The translations under genes were made by a program, and so were the position numbers. From contig NZ_JAEMUW010000002.1 in NCBI RefSeq assembly GCF_016598485.1, forward strand, positions 389,938 to 453,937: a DNA stretch of 64,000 nt, written 5' to 3'. Positions 47,256 through 56,447 of this stretch are shown piece after piece; position 1 is the stretch's first letter, and each line of letters begins with the position of its first letter. The stretch is from Micromonospora coerulea (lineage in GTDB: Bacteria > Actinomycetota > Actinomycetes > Mycobacteriales > Micromonosporaceae). A model generated the notes under the pieces. It saw only the letters and a list, made by a program, of their open reading frames with translations, did no database searches and was not told where the DNA came from.

Positions 47256-47313
47256 TGACGGAATCGTCATCCGTGCTTGACTGACGCTACACTCGTAAGT
47301 GACGATTTCGTCA
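47256..47313. promoter_or_regulatory. paired TetR operators TGACG-N4-CGTCA with a promoter between
   Basis: TGACGGAATCGTCA at 47256-47269 and TGACGATTTCGTCA at 47300-47313, with centres 44 bp apart. A TTGACT hexamer at 47277-47282 lies between them and suits the -35 of the rightward operon, placing the second palindrome at its -10/start. The first palindrome would block the leftward TetR promoter. Confidence 0.75.
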
Positions 47314-47334
47314 GCGCCTTGGAAGGAGCGGGAC

Positions 47335-48465
47335 ATGATCGAGCGGCACGACCCGCACACGGGTCTGCACAGCGAGCAGGGTGCGTTGCCCGGCGAGCAC
47401 CCGGGGCGGGCCCGCAACCCGATCGTCAAGGTGCACGACCTGGCCTGGCTGGAGTTCCAAAAGCCCGATCTGGAGCGGGCCGAGCTGTTCGCTCAGGCCT
47501 TCGGCTTCACGACGTCGCTGCGCCAGGACGAGCTGCACCTGCGGGGCACCGACCCGGGTTCGCCCTGCGTGCTCATCCGCCGGGGGCCCCGTTCGCGGTT
47601 CATCGGCCCCGCCTTCCGGGCTGCCGACCCGAGGGACGTGCTGCGGCTCGCGGAGGCGACCGCCAGGACGATGGTTTCCCTGCCGGAGAGCCTGGGCGGG
47701 GTGACGGTGGATCTGGTCGACCCGAGCGGGGTGCAGGTCCGCGTGGTCGCGGACACGCATGAGCTTCCGGCGCTGCCCACGCAGCAGCCCTTGACGTTCA
47801 ACGTCGGGCACGACGTGGTGCGGGTGAACGCCACCCAGCGGCCGTCGCGGGAGCCGGCCAAGGTACAGCGCCTCGGTCACGTCGTGCTGCAGACCACCAG
47901 ATACCTCGAGACGCTCAACTGGTATCTCGAGCACCTGGGCATGATCGTCAGCGATTTCCTTTTCCACCAGGGACAGCGCGAGCGGGGCCCGGTCATGAGC
48001 TTCGTCCGCTGCGACCGCGGCAGCACACCCACCGACCACCACACGCTCGCGATGACCCTCGGGCCGGCGAACCGGTACGTGCACTCCGCCTACCAGGTCC
48101 CCGACCTCGACTGTCTGGCCGCCGGCGGGGAGCACCTGCTCGACCGGGGCTACCAGCGGTCCTGGGGGATCGGCCGGCACATCCAGGGCAGCCAGATCTT
48201 CGACTACTGGCGCGACCCGGACGACTTCCTGGTCGAGCACTTCACCGACGGCGACCTGTTCGACCGCACGCTCGAGCCGGGCTGGGCACCGATGGCCGCC
48301 TCCGGGCTCGCCCAGTGGGGTCCGCCCGCCACCAAGGACTTTCTCGGCATGAGACCCGGCCGGGAATCGCTTCGCGAGCTGCGCGCGGTCATCGGCGCGC
48401 TGCGCGAGGACAACGAATTCGACCTCCACCGCCTGCGCGGCCTGATGAAAGCGTTTAATTCATGA
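47335..48465 (+). CDS. extradiol ring-cleavage dioxygenase-like VOC protein
   Basis: 376 residues from ATG 47335, with a GGAAGGAG site. There are two VOC halves. The C-terminal half has the three metal ligands of type I extradiol dioxygenases: His182 in RLGHVVLQT, His235 or His236 in TDHHTLAM, and Glu301 in FLVEHFTDGD. The N-terminal half (HDLAWLEFQKPDLERAELFAQAFGF) is the usual degenerate module. It likely opens a catechol-type ring next to a hydroxyl group using Fe(II) and oxygen. First gene of the operon. Confidence 0.85.
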   Translation: MIERHDPHTGLHSEQGALPGEHPGRARNPIVKVHDLAWLEFQKPDLERAELFAQAFGFTTSLRQDELHLRGTDPGSPCVLIRRGPRSRFIGPAFRAADPRDVLRLAEATARTMVSLPESLGGVTVDLVDPSGVQVRVVADTHELPALPTQQPLTFNVGHDVVRVNATQRPSREPAKVQRLGHVVLQTTRYLETLNWYLEHLGMIVSDFLFHQGQRERGPVMSFVRCDRGSTPTDHHTLAMTLGPANRYVHSAYQVPDLDCLAAGGEHLLDRGYQRSWGIGRHIQGSQIFDYWRDPDDFLVEHFTDGDLFDRTLEPGWAPMAASGLAQWGPPATKDFLGMRPGRESLRELRAVIGALREDNEFDLHRLRGLMKAFNS

Positions 48466-49400
48466 GCACCTCTGTCCTGCGCACCGCCGACGCCTGGTGG
48501 GTGCTCACCCCCGCCGGTGCCGCCAAGGTGCACACCAGCGCCACCACCACCAGCGAGCTGCTGGCCGACCGGCCGGCGATCCTCGCCGCCGCGACGAGCA
48601 GCGACACGGTTCCGGTGGACGACCTCGAGCTGGTCTCCCCGGTGACGGCGCCCTGCCGCGTCGTCGCCCAGATGACGAACTTCGCCTCGCACGTCAAGGA
48701 CAGCGGCGGAGATCCCGCAACCGTCCCCTTGACCTTCTTCCGCAAGACCTCGGGCTCGATCAGTGGGCCGTTCGCCGACGTGGTCCGCCCCGCCCACGTG
48801 CGTCTGCTCGACTACGAGGTGGAGATCGGCCTGGTCTTCGGCCGCGAGATGCCGGTCGGCACGACCGTCACCGACGACAACCTCGCCGACTACGTCGCGG
48901 GCCTGGTGGTCACCAACGACATCTCGGCACGCGACGTGCAGCTGCCCAAGACCCAGTTCTACGAGGGCAAGTCCTACCCGACCTTCACCCCGGTCGGCCC
49001 CGCGCTGGTCCTGCTCGACGCCGACGAACTCAAGCGGTTCACCGACCTCCGGCTGAAGCTGCGGGTCAACGGCGAGCTCCGGCAGGACATGACCGTCGCC
49101 GACATGATCTACCGCCCGGCTCAGGCGCTGCAGGCGCTGACCCGCTTCCAGCGGGTCGACCCCGGCGATCTGCTGCTGACGGGCACGCCCGTCGGGACGG
49201 CCCTGAGCGCGCCGCCGAAGCCGATCGCGTTCGTCGCCTCGCTGCTGCCGCCCGCGGTGAAATGGAAGATGTTCTTCAAGGGCCAGGCTCGCAACCCCAA
49301 GTACCTCAAGGATGGCGACGTCGTCGAGGCCACCATCGCCACCGACGACGGCGCGATCGATCTGGGTCGCCAGCGCACGGTCGTGCGGTACGCCCAATGA
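48462..49400 (+). CDS. fumarylacetoacetate hydrolase-family protein
   Basis: 312 residues; the start overlaps the dioxygenase stop (ATGA). The FAH fold is shown by RVVAQMTNFASH, FFRKTSGSISGPF, DYEVEIGLVFGREMP with the metal Glu pair, VTNDISARDVQLPKTQFYEGKS and LLLTGTPVGTAL. Family members hydrolyse C-C bonds of ring-cleavage products, or act as hydratases or decarboxylases on 2-hydroxydienoates. Here it would take the product of the coupled dioxygenase. Confidence 0.9.
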   Translation: MSTSVLRTADAWWVLTPAGAAKVHTSATTTSELLADRPAILAAATSSDTVPVDDLELVSPVTAPCRVVAQMTNFASHVKDSGGDPATVPLTFFRKTSGSISGPFADVVRPAHVRLLDYEVEIGLVFGREMPVGTTVTDDNLADYVAGLVVTNDISARDVQLPKTQFYEGKSYPTFTPVGPALVLLDADELKRFTDLRLKLRVNGELRQDMTVADMIYRPAQALQALTRFQRVDPGDLLLTGTPVGTALSAPPKPIAFVASLLPPAVKWKMFFKGQARNPKYLKDGDVVEATIATDDGAIDLGRQRTVVRYAQ

Positions 49401-51280
49401 CAGAGCCCCTGCTGTGGCCGGACTACGCCACGCCCGCGGACCTCGCCGCGATCGAGGCCGTTCCGCTCGAGGCGCGGCGCCTGCCGGAATCGACGTACGC
49501 GTTGCTCGCGCGAGCGGCCACGCGCTGGCCGGACCGTACGGCGCTCAACGTCCTGCCGGACGCCGCCCGTTGGCGTGAGCCGCTGCGCCGTACCTTCATC
49601 GAACTCCTGGCCGACGTCCACCGGGTTGCGAACCTGTTCCACGACCTCGGGGTGCGGCGAAATGACGCGGTCGCCCTAATGTCGCCCAACTGCGCCGAGC
49701 TGATCACCACGACGCTGGCCGCACAGCTCGCCGGGATTGCGGCACCCCTGGGCGGCGGCCTGTCGCGGCGGCACCTCGCCGAACTCCTCCGGCGCTCCGG
49801 TGCCCGCGTCCTGGTCACGGCCGGGCCCGAGCTCGCGCCCGCCACCTGGGACACCGCGCAGGCTCTCGCCCGCGACGGCCTGCTCGACGCGATCCTCGTG
49901 CTGCGGCCCACCGGCGCCGCCGGCGCGCCCGAGCCGCTTCCCGCCATCGACGGGGTGCGCATCGGCTACCTCGGCGAGCTTGCCGCGGCCGAGGATCCGT
50001 CCGCCTTCACCGGTGATCTGCCCCGATCCGCCGACCTGGCCGCGATGTTCCACACCGGCGGCACGACCGGCGCGCCGAAGCTGGCCGCGCACACGCACGC
50101 CAACGAAGTCGCCGACGCGTGGATGCTGGCCGCCAGCTCCCTGTTCGACGAGCAGACCGTGGTCTTCGCGGCCCTCCCGCTGTTCCACGTGAACGCGCTC
50201 GTCGTCACCCTGCTGGCGCCCCTGTTCAAGGGACAGACCGTGGTGTGGGCCGGTCCATCGGGCTACCGCGACCCCGCACTGTTCGGCGCGTTCTGGAAGA
50301 TCGTCGAGCACCACCGGATCGCCGCCATGAGCGCAGTGCCCACCGTGTACGCCGTACTGGCGCAGGTCCCGATCGACGCCGACATCAGCAGCCTGCGATT
50401 TCCGATGGTGGGGGCCTCACCGCTGCCCACCGCTGTCCGGGACAACTTTCAGGCCCACACCGGGATAACTCTGGTCGAGGGCTACGGGCTTACCGAGGCG
50501 ACGTGCGCGAGCGCACGTACCTTCCCCGACGCGTCGCGGCCGGGCTCGGTCGGGCAGCGCCTGCCCTACCAGCGGGTGCGGGTGGTCGCCGCGGACGGCA
50601 CGTGGGAAGAGCGATCCGTCGGCGCGACCGGCGTGCTGGCGATCAGCGGCCCGACAGTCTTCCCCGGCTACGTCACCGACCGTGACCAGAACGGCCCCGT
50701 CCTCGACGGACTCGGCAAGCTCGTCGACGGCTGGCTGGACACCGGGGACCTCGCGCGCGCTGACGAGGACGGCTTCGTCTACCTCGCCGGTCGGGCCAAG
50801 GACCTCATCATCCGCGGCGGACACAACATCGACCCCGCGATCATCGAAGACACGCTGCTGGCCCACCCGCAGGTCACCGCGGCCAGCGCGGTCGGGCGCC
50901 CCGACGTCCACGCCGGCGAGGTGCCCGTCGCCTACGTCACCCTCACGCCCGGCGCCACCGTGACGGAAGACGACCTGCGCGACTGGACAAGCGACCGGGT
51001 GCCCGACCGCACCGCCGCGCCCAAGACCGTGACGATCCTCGACGAACTGCCCGTCACCGCCGTGGGCAAGCTGTACAAGCTCGCCCTGCGGAAGGACGCC
51101 GCCCGCGCGGAACTCCGTGCCGCGCTCGACCAGATCGCCGGAGTACAGGACATCGAGGCCGCGATCGAGGGCAGCTCCATCGTGGCCACTGTGAAAGTTC
51201 ATCCCTCTGCCCAGCAGGAGGCCGTCAAGGCGATCCTGGGCCGGTATGCCATCGAATGGCGATTGGTGGTTGTGTCATGA
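49397..51280 (+). CDS. acyl-CoA synthetase (AMP-forming ligase)
   Basis: 627 residues from the ATG overlapping the previous stop. The P-loop motif is MFHTGGTTGAPK, the A5 motif is GYGLTEAT, the A7/A8 region is WLDTGDLARADEDGFVYLAGRAKDLIIRGGHNIDP, and the catalytic Lys is in GKLYK at 557-561. All steps of adenylation and thioesterification therefore look intact. About 65 residues extend past the usual end. It would activate an aromatic or aliphatic acid to its CoA ester, either the substrate entering the pathway or the acid left after ring cleavage. Confidence 0.92.
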   Translation: MTEPLLWPDYATPADLAAIEAVPLEARRLPESTYALLARAATRWPDRTALNVLPDAARWREPLRRTFIELLADVHRVANLFHDLGVRRNDAVALMSPNCAELITTTLAAQLAGIAAPLGGGLSRRHLAELLRRSGARVLVTAGPELAPATWDTAQALARDGLLDAILVLRPTGAAGAPEPLPAIDGVRIGYLGELAAAEDPSAFTGDLPRSADLAAMFHTGGTTGAPKLAAHTHANEVADAWMLAASSLFDEQTVVFAALPLFHVNALVVTLLAPLFKGQTVVWAGPSGYRDPALFGAFWKIVEHHRIAAMSAVPTVYAVLAQVPIDADISSLRFPMVGASPLPTAVRDNFQAHTGITLVEGYGLTEATCASARTFPDASRPGSVGQRLPYQRVRVVAADGTWEERSVGATGVLAISGPTVFPGYVTDRDQNGPVLDGLGKLVDGWLDTGDLARADEDGFVYLAGRAKDLIIRGGHNIDPAIIEDTLLAHPQVTAASAVGRPDVHAGEVPVAYVTLTPGATVTEDDLRDWTSDRVPDRTAAPKTVTILDELPVTAVGKLYKLALRKDAARAELRAALDQIAGVQDIEAAIEGSSIVATVKVHPSAQQEAVKAILGRYAIEWRLVVVS

Positions 51281-51633
51281 CGCTCGCTTCGGCCATCCTC
51301 GCGGTGCTGCTCGCGCTGATCTTCTCCGCCCTGGGCACGGCCAAGATCCTGGCCGTCCAGCCCATGCGTGCGCTGGCCGCGGAGGCCGGCTTCTCCGTCC
51401 CGGCCTACCGCCGCATCGGCCTGCTCGAGGTCGCCGCAGTGATCGGACTGCTCATCAGCCTGTTCAAGCCGTTGATCGGCGTCCTCGCCGGGGCCGGGCT
51501 GCTCCTCCTGCTCGGCGGAGCCGTCGTCGTACACCTGCGTAAGGGAGACGGCCCGCGGAAGTACGCCCCGGCCGTCGTCTGCGGGCTCCTGGTCGCCACC
51601 TATCTCGTTCTTCAGCTGCTGGCGGCACGATGA
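51277..51633 (+). CDS. DoxX-family membrane protein
   Basis: 118 residues; ATGA overlap with the ligase stop. Four membrane segments are visible: ASAILAVLLALIFSALGTAKIL, RIGLLEVAAVIGLLISL, IGVLAGAGLLLLLGGAVVV and AVVCGLLVATYLVLQLL. The RIGLLEV turn is typical of the DoxX group. Members are often found beside oxidoreductases and may pass electrons or hold partners at the membrane. Here it lies between the ligase and the hydroxylase. Confidence 0.82.
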   Translation: MTLASAILAVLLALIFSALGTAKILAVQPMRALAAEAGFSVPAYRRIGLLEVAAVIGLLISLFKPLIGVLAGAGLLLLLGGAVVVHLRKGDGPRKYAPAVVCGLLVATYLVLQLLAAR

Positions 51634-53108
51634 CAGCGGTTCCGGTAGTGATCGTCGGTGCAGGCCCCACCGGGCTCACCGCCGCGACGCTGCTCGCCCA
51701 GTACGGCGTCGAGTGCCTGATTCTCGAGCGGTGGGATTCGGTCTACCCCCTGCCCCGGGCCGTCGCCCTCGACGACGAGGTCCACCGCATCCTGGCGCGC
51801 CTCGGGCTCCGTGACGAGTTCGCCGCCATTTCCAGGCCACACCGAGGTCTACGGCTCGTCGACCGGACCATGCGGGTGCTGGCCGAGTTCCAGCGCTACC
51901 CGGCGAAGGGCAGGCACGGCTATCCCCCCGGAAGCCTGTTCGACCAACCGGAACTGGAGGCGATCCTCCGCCGGAATCTCAAGAAGTACGGCAGCGTCAC
52001 CCTGCGCGGCAGCACCGAGGTCACCACGCTGATCCAGGACGTCGATGGCGTACGGCTCGACGTCACTGACACGGTCACCGGCGGGCACGACGTCATCCGC
52101 GCGGGGTACGTCCTGGGATGCGACGGCGCCAACAGCCTGACCCGGGCCGCGATCGGCTCCACCATGCAGGACCTGGGGTTCACGCAACGCTGGCTCGTCG
52201 TCGATGTGGTCACCGAGGCCGACCTGGGCCAGTGGGAAGGCGTGCACCAGCTGTGCGACCCGGCCCGCGCCGGCACGTACATGCGGGTCGGGAAGACCCG
52301 CTACCGCTGGGAATTCCCGCTGAAATCCGGTGAAACCGCCGACGACTATCGCGACATGACCCGGCTCCATCCGTTGATCTCGCCGTGGACGGGAAACATT
52401 CCCGCCGGGGAGTTCACGATAGTCCGTGCGGCCGAATACACCTTCCGCGCGCAGGTCGCCGACCGGTGGCGCGACCGGCGAATGTTCCTGCTCGGCGACG
52501 CTGCCCACCTCACCCCACCGTTCATCGGGCAGGGCATGGGTGCGGGGTTGCGCGACGCGATGAACCTGGCCTGGAAACTCGCCGGCGTGCTCGACGAGGC
52601 TCTGCCCGAGACCGTCCTCGACACCTACGAGATCGAACGCAAGCAGCACACCCGGGCCATGATCAAGCTGGCGAAGATCATCGGCACCGCCATGACGGCC
52701 GGCGGCAGAGTCAGCCACATCATCCGCCGCGCGGTGGCACCACGGCTCCACCTCGTACCCGGCCTCAGGGAACTGGCCACTGACAGCCAGACACCCCCGC
52801 TGCACCGGTCCGACCTGGTGATCCGGCCACGCCTGCGCCGCACCCTCGCGGGCCGGCTGTGCCCGAACGCGACCGTCGACGGCGATCGATTCGACGACGT
52901 GGCCGCCGGCCGATTCGCGATCGTCACATCTTACGAGCCGTCCGCCACCCAACGAGCCGACATTGAACGGCGTGGAGCAGTTCTCATCACTGCGGAACCC
53001 GGCAGCGAGCTACACCAATGGCTGAGGACAGGTGGGGCCCGGGTGGCGATCGTCCGTCCCGACGGCACCGTCCTCAATGCCGGCCGCCAGCTGCCCGCCT
53101 GTCACTGA
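51630..53108 (+). CDS. FAD-dependent aromatic hydroxylase (MhpA/PheA-like)
   Basis: 492 residues; ATGA overlap with the DoxX stop. The dinucleotide fold is VVIVGAGPTGLTAATLLAQYG, the DG motif lies in LGCDGANSLTR, and the GD motif is FLLGDAAHLTPPFIGQGMGAGLRDAMNLAWKL. The C-terminal 130 residues form a thioredoxin-like extension (GAVLITAEPGSEL...VAIVRPDGTVL). The group hydroxylates phenols or phenylpropanoids with NAD(P)H and oxygen to give catechols, which would feed the extradiol dioxygenase. Last gene of the five-gene operon. Confidence 0.9.
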   Translation: MTAVPVVIVGAGPTGLTAATLLAQYGVECLILERWDSVYPLPRAVALDDEVHRILARLGLRDEFAAISRPHRGLRLVDRTMRVLAEFQRYPAKGRHGYPPGSLFDQPELEAILRRNLKKYGSVTLRGSTEVTTLIQDVDGVRLDVTDTVTGGHDVIRAGYVLGCDGANSLTRAAIGSTMQDLGFTQRWLVVDVVTEADLGQWEGVHQLCDPARAGTYMRVGKTRYRWEFPLKSGETADDYRDMTRLHPLISPWTGNIPAGEFTIVRAAEYTFRAQVADRWRDRRMFLLGDAAHLTPPFIGQGMGAGLRDAMNLAWKLAGVLDEALPETVLDTYEIERKQHTRAMIKLAKIIGTAMTAGGRVSHIIRRAVAPRLHLVPGLRELATDSQTPPLHRSDLVIRPRLRRTLAGRLCPNATVDGDRFDDVAAGRFAIVTSYEPSATQRADIERRGAVLITAEPGSELHQWLRTGGARVAIVRPDGTVLNAGRQLPACH

Positions 53109-53197
53109 CTCACCCCGCCCTATCCGCCGCTCGCATTCCTCACCAGACTGCCCAGCCGGAGGCCCCTCCCCCATATCCCGAAACCGATCCATGGTGG

Positions 53198-53673
53198 TGA
53201 GGTCACGCCCTCGCCAACCAGGTCGCACATCCCAGCAACGTTTACCTGCGGGAGGAGGCCCTCACCGACGCGCTCGACACCTGGCTGGCCTCTGCCTTCA
53301 CACCTCACCGCATCGCACAGACCATCACCGCGATGGCCGATGCCCAGCCGCTGGACCAACCGCCCGCGCTCGCCCCGGCGGCTCAGGCGATCATCACCGA
53401 GTGCGACGCCGAGCTAGAGCGCTACCGCGCCGCCCTCGACGTCGGAGCGGACCCCACGGTGGTGACGGACTGGATCTCTCAAACCCAGGTCGAACGCGCT
53501 CGCGCTGAAGCCGATCTCCACGGGCAGTCGGGCGACAGCCCGCGCCGGATGAGCCAAGCCGAGATCAATGACCTGGTACAGGCGCTCGGTGACATGGCTA
53601 CCGTGCTCCGCGACGCCGACCCGCCGACAAGGCCGAGGTCTATCCGCAACTCGGCCTCCGGCTCACCTATCAG
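53198..53673 (+). pseudogene. serine recombinase C-terminal remnant, part 1
   Basis: The frame encodes SNVYLREEALTDALDTWLAS, AALDVGADPTVVTDWISQTQ, RRMSQAEINDLVQALGDM. This is the zinc-ribbon/coiled-coil tail of large serine recombinases. A frameshift near 53627 is needed to reach DKAEVYPQLGLRLTYQ, which runs into the ISL3 border. The catalytic N-terminus is absent. The last 37 codons of the gene lie beyond the IS at 55129-55239. Confidence 0.75.
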
Positions 53674-55120
53674 GGCTCTTCGAAGTTGAGCGGGGTTCGC
53701 GGCTGAGGCGACCCGAGCGTGAAGGGCTCGCAGCCCGTCAGTGATCATCTGAGTGTCTAGTTCGGATGGTCACAAGTGAAGAGCTGCGAGCATGGTCAAC
53801 GATACGACCCGGTTGCTGGGCCTGGACGGCCTGGTCGCTGAGCGGGTCGAGCTGGACGTCGCCGGCGTCCCGGTGGTGGACGTGTCCACCGGTTGTGAGC
53901 AGGCGCGATGCTGCCCGCAGTGCGGGCAGCGTGCACTGAAGGTGAAGCAGTGGACTACAACCCGGCCGCGGGACCTGCCGGTCGGAGGCCGGACGGTGCG
54001 GCTGCGCTGGCGGAAACGTCGCTGGTACTGCCCGACGCTGGGCTGTCCGCGTAAGTCGTTCACCGAGCAGGTCGCGCAGGTCCCGGCCCGTGCCCGGCTG
54101 ACCAGCCGCCTGCGACAGGCGGCCGGGGCGGCGGTCGCCGACGCGGGGCGCACGATCGTGCAGGCCGCCCGGGACCACGGCGTCTCGTGGCCGGATGTCG
54201 CTGCCGCGTTCGCCGCTCACGCGAGTACGGTGTTGCCGGCCGAGCCGGAGCCGGTCGCGGTGCTGGGCATCGATGAGGTTCGCCGCGGCAAGCCGCACTG
54301 GATCTGGGATGAGCAGGCCGGTTCGTGGACCGTGACTGCGGACCGCTGGCACGTCGGCTTCTGCGATCTGTCTGGTGGTCAGGGCCTGCTGGCGCAGGTC
54401 GAAGGCCGTACCACGGCGGCGGTGACCGGCTGGCTGACCGCCCGCCCGCCGGCCTGGCGTGAGCAGGTCCAGGCGGTGGCGATCGACATGTGCACCGTGT
54501 TCAAGTCCGCGATCCGGCAGGTGTCACCGCACGCAGTGCTGGTCGTTGACCACTTCCACGTCGTGCAACTGGCCAACCGGGCGGTCACCGAGGTCCGCCG
54601 CCGCATGACCCTGACCCAGCGGGGGCGCCGTGGTCGCGGCAGCGACCCGGAATGGCGGATGCGTAACCGGCTGACCCGCTCGGCCGCCCGGATGCCCGGC
54701 AAGCACGTCGACCGCCTCATCGACACCCTCGAGGCCCTCCCGACGGCGATCGGTGCTCCGATCCTGGCCGCGTGGAACGCCAAAGAAGACCTGCTCGACC
54801 TGCTCGCGATCGCCCGCACCCAGCCCAACAGGGAACACGTCCACCGGCTTCTGCACCGCTTCTACGCCCCCTGCGCCGCCTCTGACCTGCCCGAACTCCA
54901 CCGGCTCGCCACCACGATCGAAACCTGGTGGCCACAAATACTGGCGTTCCTGACCACCGGCATCACCAACGCCGGCTCGGAAGGAACCAACCGGGTTATC
55001 AAGACCATCGCCCGCGACGCCTACGGCTTCCGAAACCCCGAAAACCAGCGCCTACGGACCCGCACCGCCACCACCCGACGCCACCGCGGACACCTCAACC
55101 CCGCATAAATTCGAAGAGCC
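53674..55120 (+). mobile_element. complete ISL3-family insertion sequence, 1447 bp
   Basis: Perfect terminal inverted repeats GGCTCTTCGAA (53674-53684) and TTCGAAGAGCC (55110-55120). The element is flanked by the 8-bp direct repeat CCTATCAG (53666-53673 and 55121-55128), the target size expected for ISL3. Removing it with one repeat restores a continuous recombinase reading (LGLRLTYQ-PETQTVRAA). Confidence 0.93.
53792..55108 (+). CDS. ISL3-family transposase
   Basis: 438 residues. The N-terminal zinc-binding region has Cys40/41/44 (ARCCPQCGQ) and Cys80/85 (WYCPTLGCP). The DDE candidates are Asp161 in VLGIDEVRRG, Asp232 in AIDMCTVFKSA and Glu397 in NAGSEGTNRVIK. The frame is intact and the stop lies 2 bp before the right inverted repeat, so the element looks functional. 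A fragment of a different ISL3 transposase, one with an inserted helix-turn-helix, is at 58605-59049. Confidence 0.92.
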   Translation: MVNDTTRLLGLDGLVAERVELDVAGVPVVDVSTGCEQARCCPQCGQRALKVKQWTTTRPRDLPVGGRTVRLRWRKRRWYCPTLGCPRKSFTEQVAQVPARARLTSRLRQAAGAAVADAGRTIVQAARDHGVSWPDVAAAFAAHASTVLPAEPEPVAVLGIDEVRRGKPHWIWDEQAGSWTVTADRWHVGFCDLSGGQGLLAQVEGRTTAAVTGWLTARPPAWREQVQAVAIDMCTVFKSAIRQVSPHAVLVVDHFHVVQLANRAVTEVRRRMTLTQRGRRGRGSDPEWRMRNRLTRSAARMPGKHVDRLIDTLEALPTAIGAPILAAWNAKEDLLDLLAIARTQPNREHVHRLLHRFYAPCAASDLPELHRLATTIETWWPQILAFLTTGITNAGSEGTNRVIKTIARDAYGFRNPENQRLRTRTATTRRHRGHLNPA

Positions 55121-55128
55121 CCTATCAG

Positions 55129-55239
55129 CCGGAAACGCAAACGGTGCGCGCTGCAGTGGATCTCAGCGCGCACCGTGGGGTAATGGTTCGTGTCCGAGGG
55201 GCGACGGCAACGGACATCCATGGTCGCCATCAACGGTGA
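55129..55239 (+). pseudogene. serine recombinase C-terminal remnant, part 2
   Basis: Codons PETQTVRAAVDLSAHRGVMV and RVRGATATD give the final strand region of the recombinase, ending at TGA 55237-55239. It continues directly from part 1 once the ISL3 element is removed. Confidence 0.7.
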
Positions 55240-55633
55240 TCTGCAACTGGCGCCCCGGTAGCGAGAGCCAACCGACTGGCGATGCCGCTGGGATTCGGTT
55301 CGTGTGCCAGGAGCGATACGAACCAATAGCCAACCCGGCTGCGCCTTCTCGGCGCCGCGCGGCTGCTGGCCACGGCCACGTGCAGGTGGAGCAGCCGCCG
55401 CCGCCGCAGGCCACCGACGACCGGTCCCCGCGGCCAGCAGGTGCGGGGACCGGTCGTCCCCCAACCGGCGCTCCGAGTCCGACAGCAGAGCCCGGACGCC
55501 GCGCCGGGTCATCACCCCTCACGTACCGTCGGACGGCGGACGTGCTGCTACTCGCTACCCGAGGCCGCGGCGCGATCCTCGCCCGCTCGATAGCTGGAAA
55601 AGCGTCAAGTGGCCAACTCGTCCATGACTAACT
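55240..55633. other. interval without a supported gene
   Basis: Open frames here are Arg/Pro-rich shadows. No inverted repeat pair or family match is visible. It may be leftover DNA of the recombinase-bearing element. Confidence 0.4.
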
Positions 55634-55913
55634 CTGACGGCCGCCGGTCCGCGTCGATCCCGAGCACAGCCGCGGTATCAGCAGGTAGATCAGCGACGCA
55701 CTCACCGATCGCCGCGTACGAGCGGTAACCGGCGACGACCGCGCACACCTCCGCCGCGACCACGGTAACCAGAGCATGTCGGACCCCACGTCGGGCACGC
55801 GGATCGGGCAGGGAACCCAACGCGGCGAGCAGGCCGGCGGCCGAGGCCACGGCAGATGACCCGGGCGGTGCGGTCGACAACGATGAGATCAGCGATGAGA
55901 TCAGCGCGGGCAT
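55634..55913 (-). pseudogene. N-terminal fragment of an ISAs1-family transposase
   Basis: LLAALGSLPDPRARRGVRHALVTVV, AAEVCAVVAGYRSYAAIGE and CVADLPADTAAVLGIDADRRPSE match the DDE_Tnp_1-associated N-terminal domain of ISAs1 transposases. The catalytic domain is missing after RRPSE, and the frame runs to a chance stop at 55605. Confidence 0.7.
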
Positions 55914-56194
55914 GGCTCACTTCAGATAGATCAAAAGGCCTCGAGAACCTTGACGATCTTCTGGAACGGCCATGCCCGCCCCGCTACCCGCGCCAAGGGC
56001 GCGTCTACACCAACCACCTCAAGCCGGACACCCTCACGACTTTGCCGCGGCCCTGGGGACGGCTGGTGGCTGTCGTGGGCCTTCCGCTCGGATGAGAGTG
56101 GTGAGGTGGTGGCCTGCTTCGATGGTGTCGATGGGTTGTCCGGCGAGGCGGCTGAACAGCGTGTCGAGCGGGTAGCCGGCCAGCACGTGGTAGC

Positions 56195-56447
56195 GGGCAG
56201 CCGGTGGACTTCGACAACCCTCGGCAGCTGGTGCTGCTGGACCTGCTGGGCGTGCACTCTCAGCGGGAGGTGTCCCGGGCCCGGCATCGGACGACTGCGG
56301 CAATGCGTGCTCAGGCCGAGTTGCAGGGCCGTCATCTCGGCGGCCGTCCGCCCTACGGTTACCGGCTCGTCGACGCCGGCCCTCATCCGAACCGGGCTCA
56401 CGCCGCCTGGGGACGACGGCTGCACTGCCTGGAACCCGACCCGGCCA
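56195..56447 (+). pseudogene. internal fragment of a serine recombinase
   Basis: PVDFDNPRQLVLLDLLGVHS, QREVSRARHRTTAAMRAQAE, LQGRHLGGRPPYGYRLVDAG and PHPNRAHAAWGRRLHCLEPD match the end of the resolvase domain and the start of the recombinase domain. The N-terminal Ser region and everything after PDPA are absent. It may come from the same recombinase family as the 53.2-kb remnant. The 280 bp to its left hold nothing I can identify. Confidence 0.7.
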
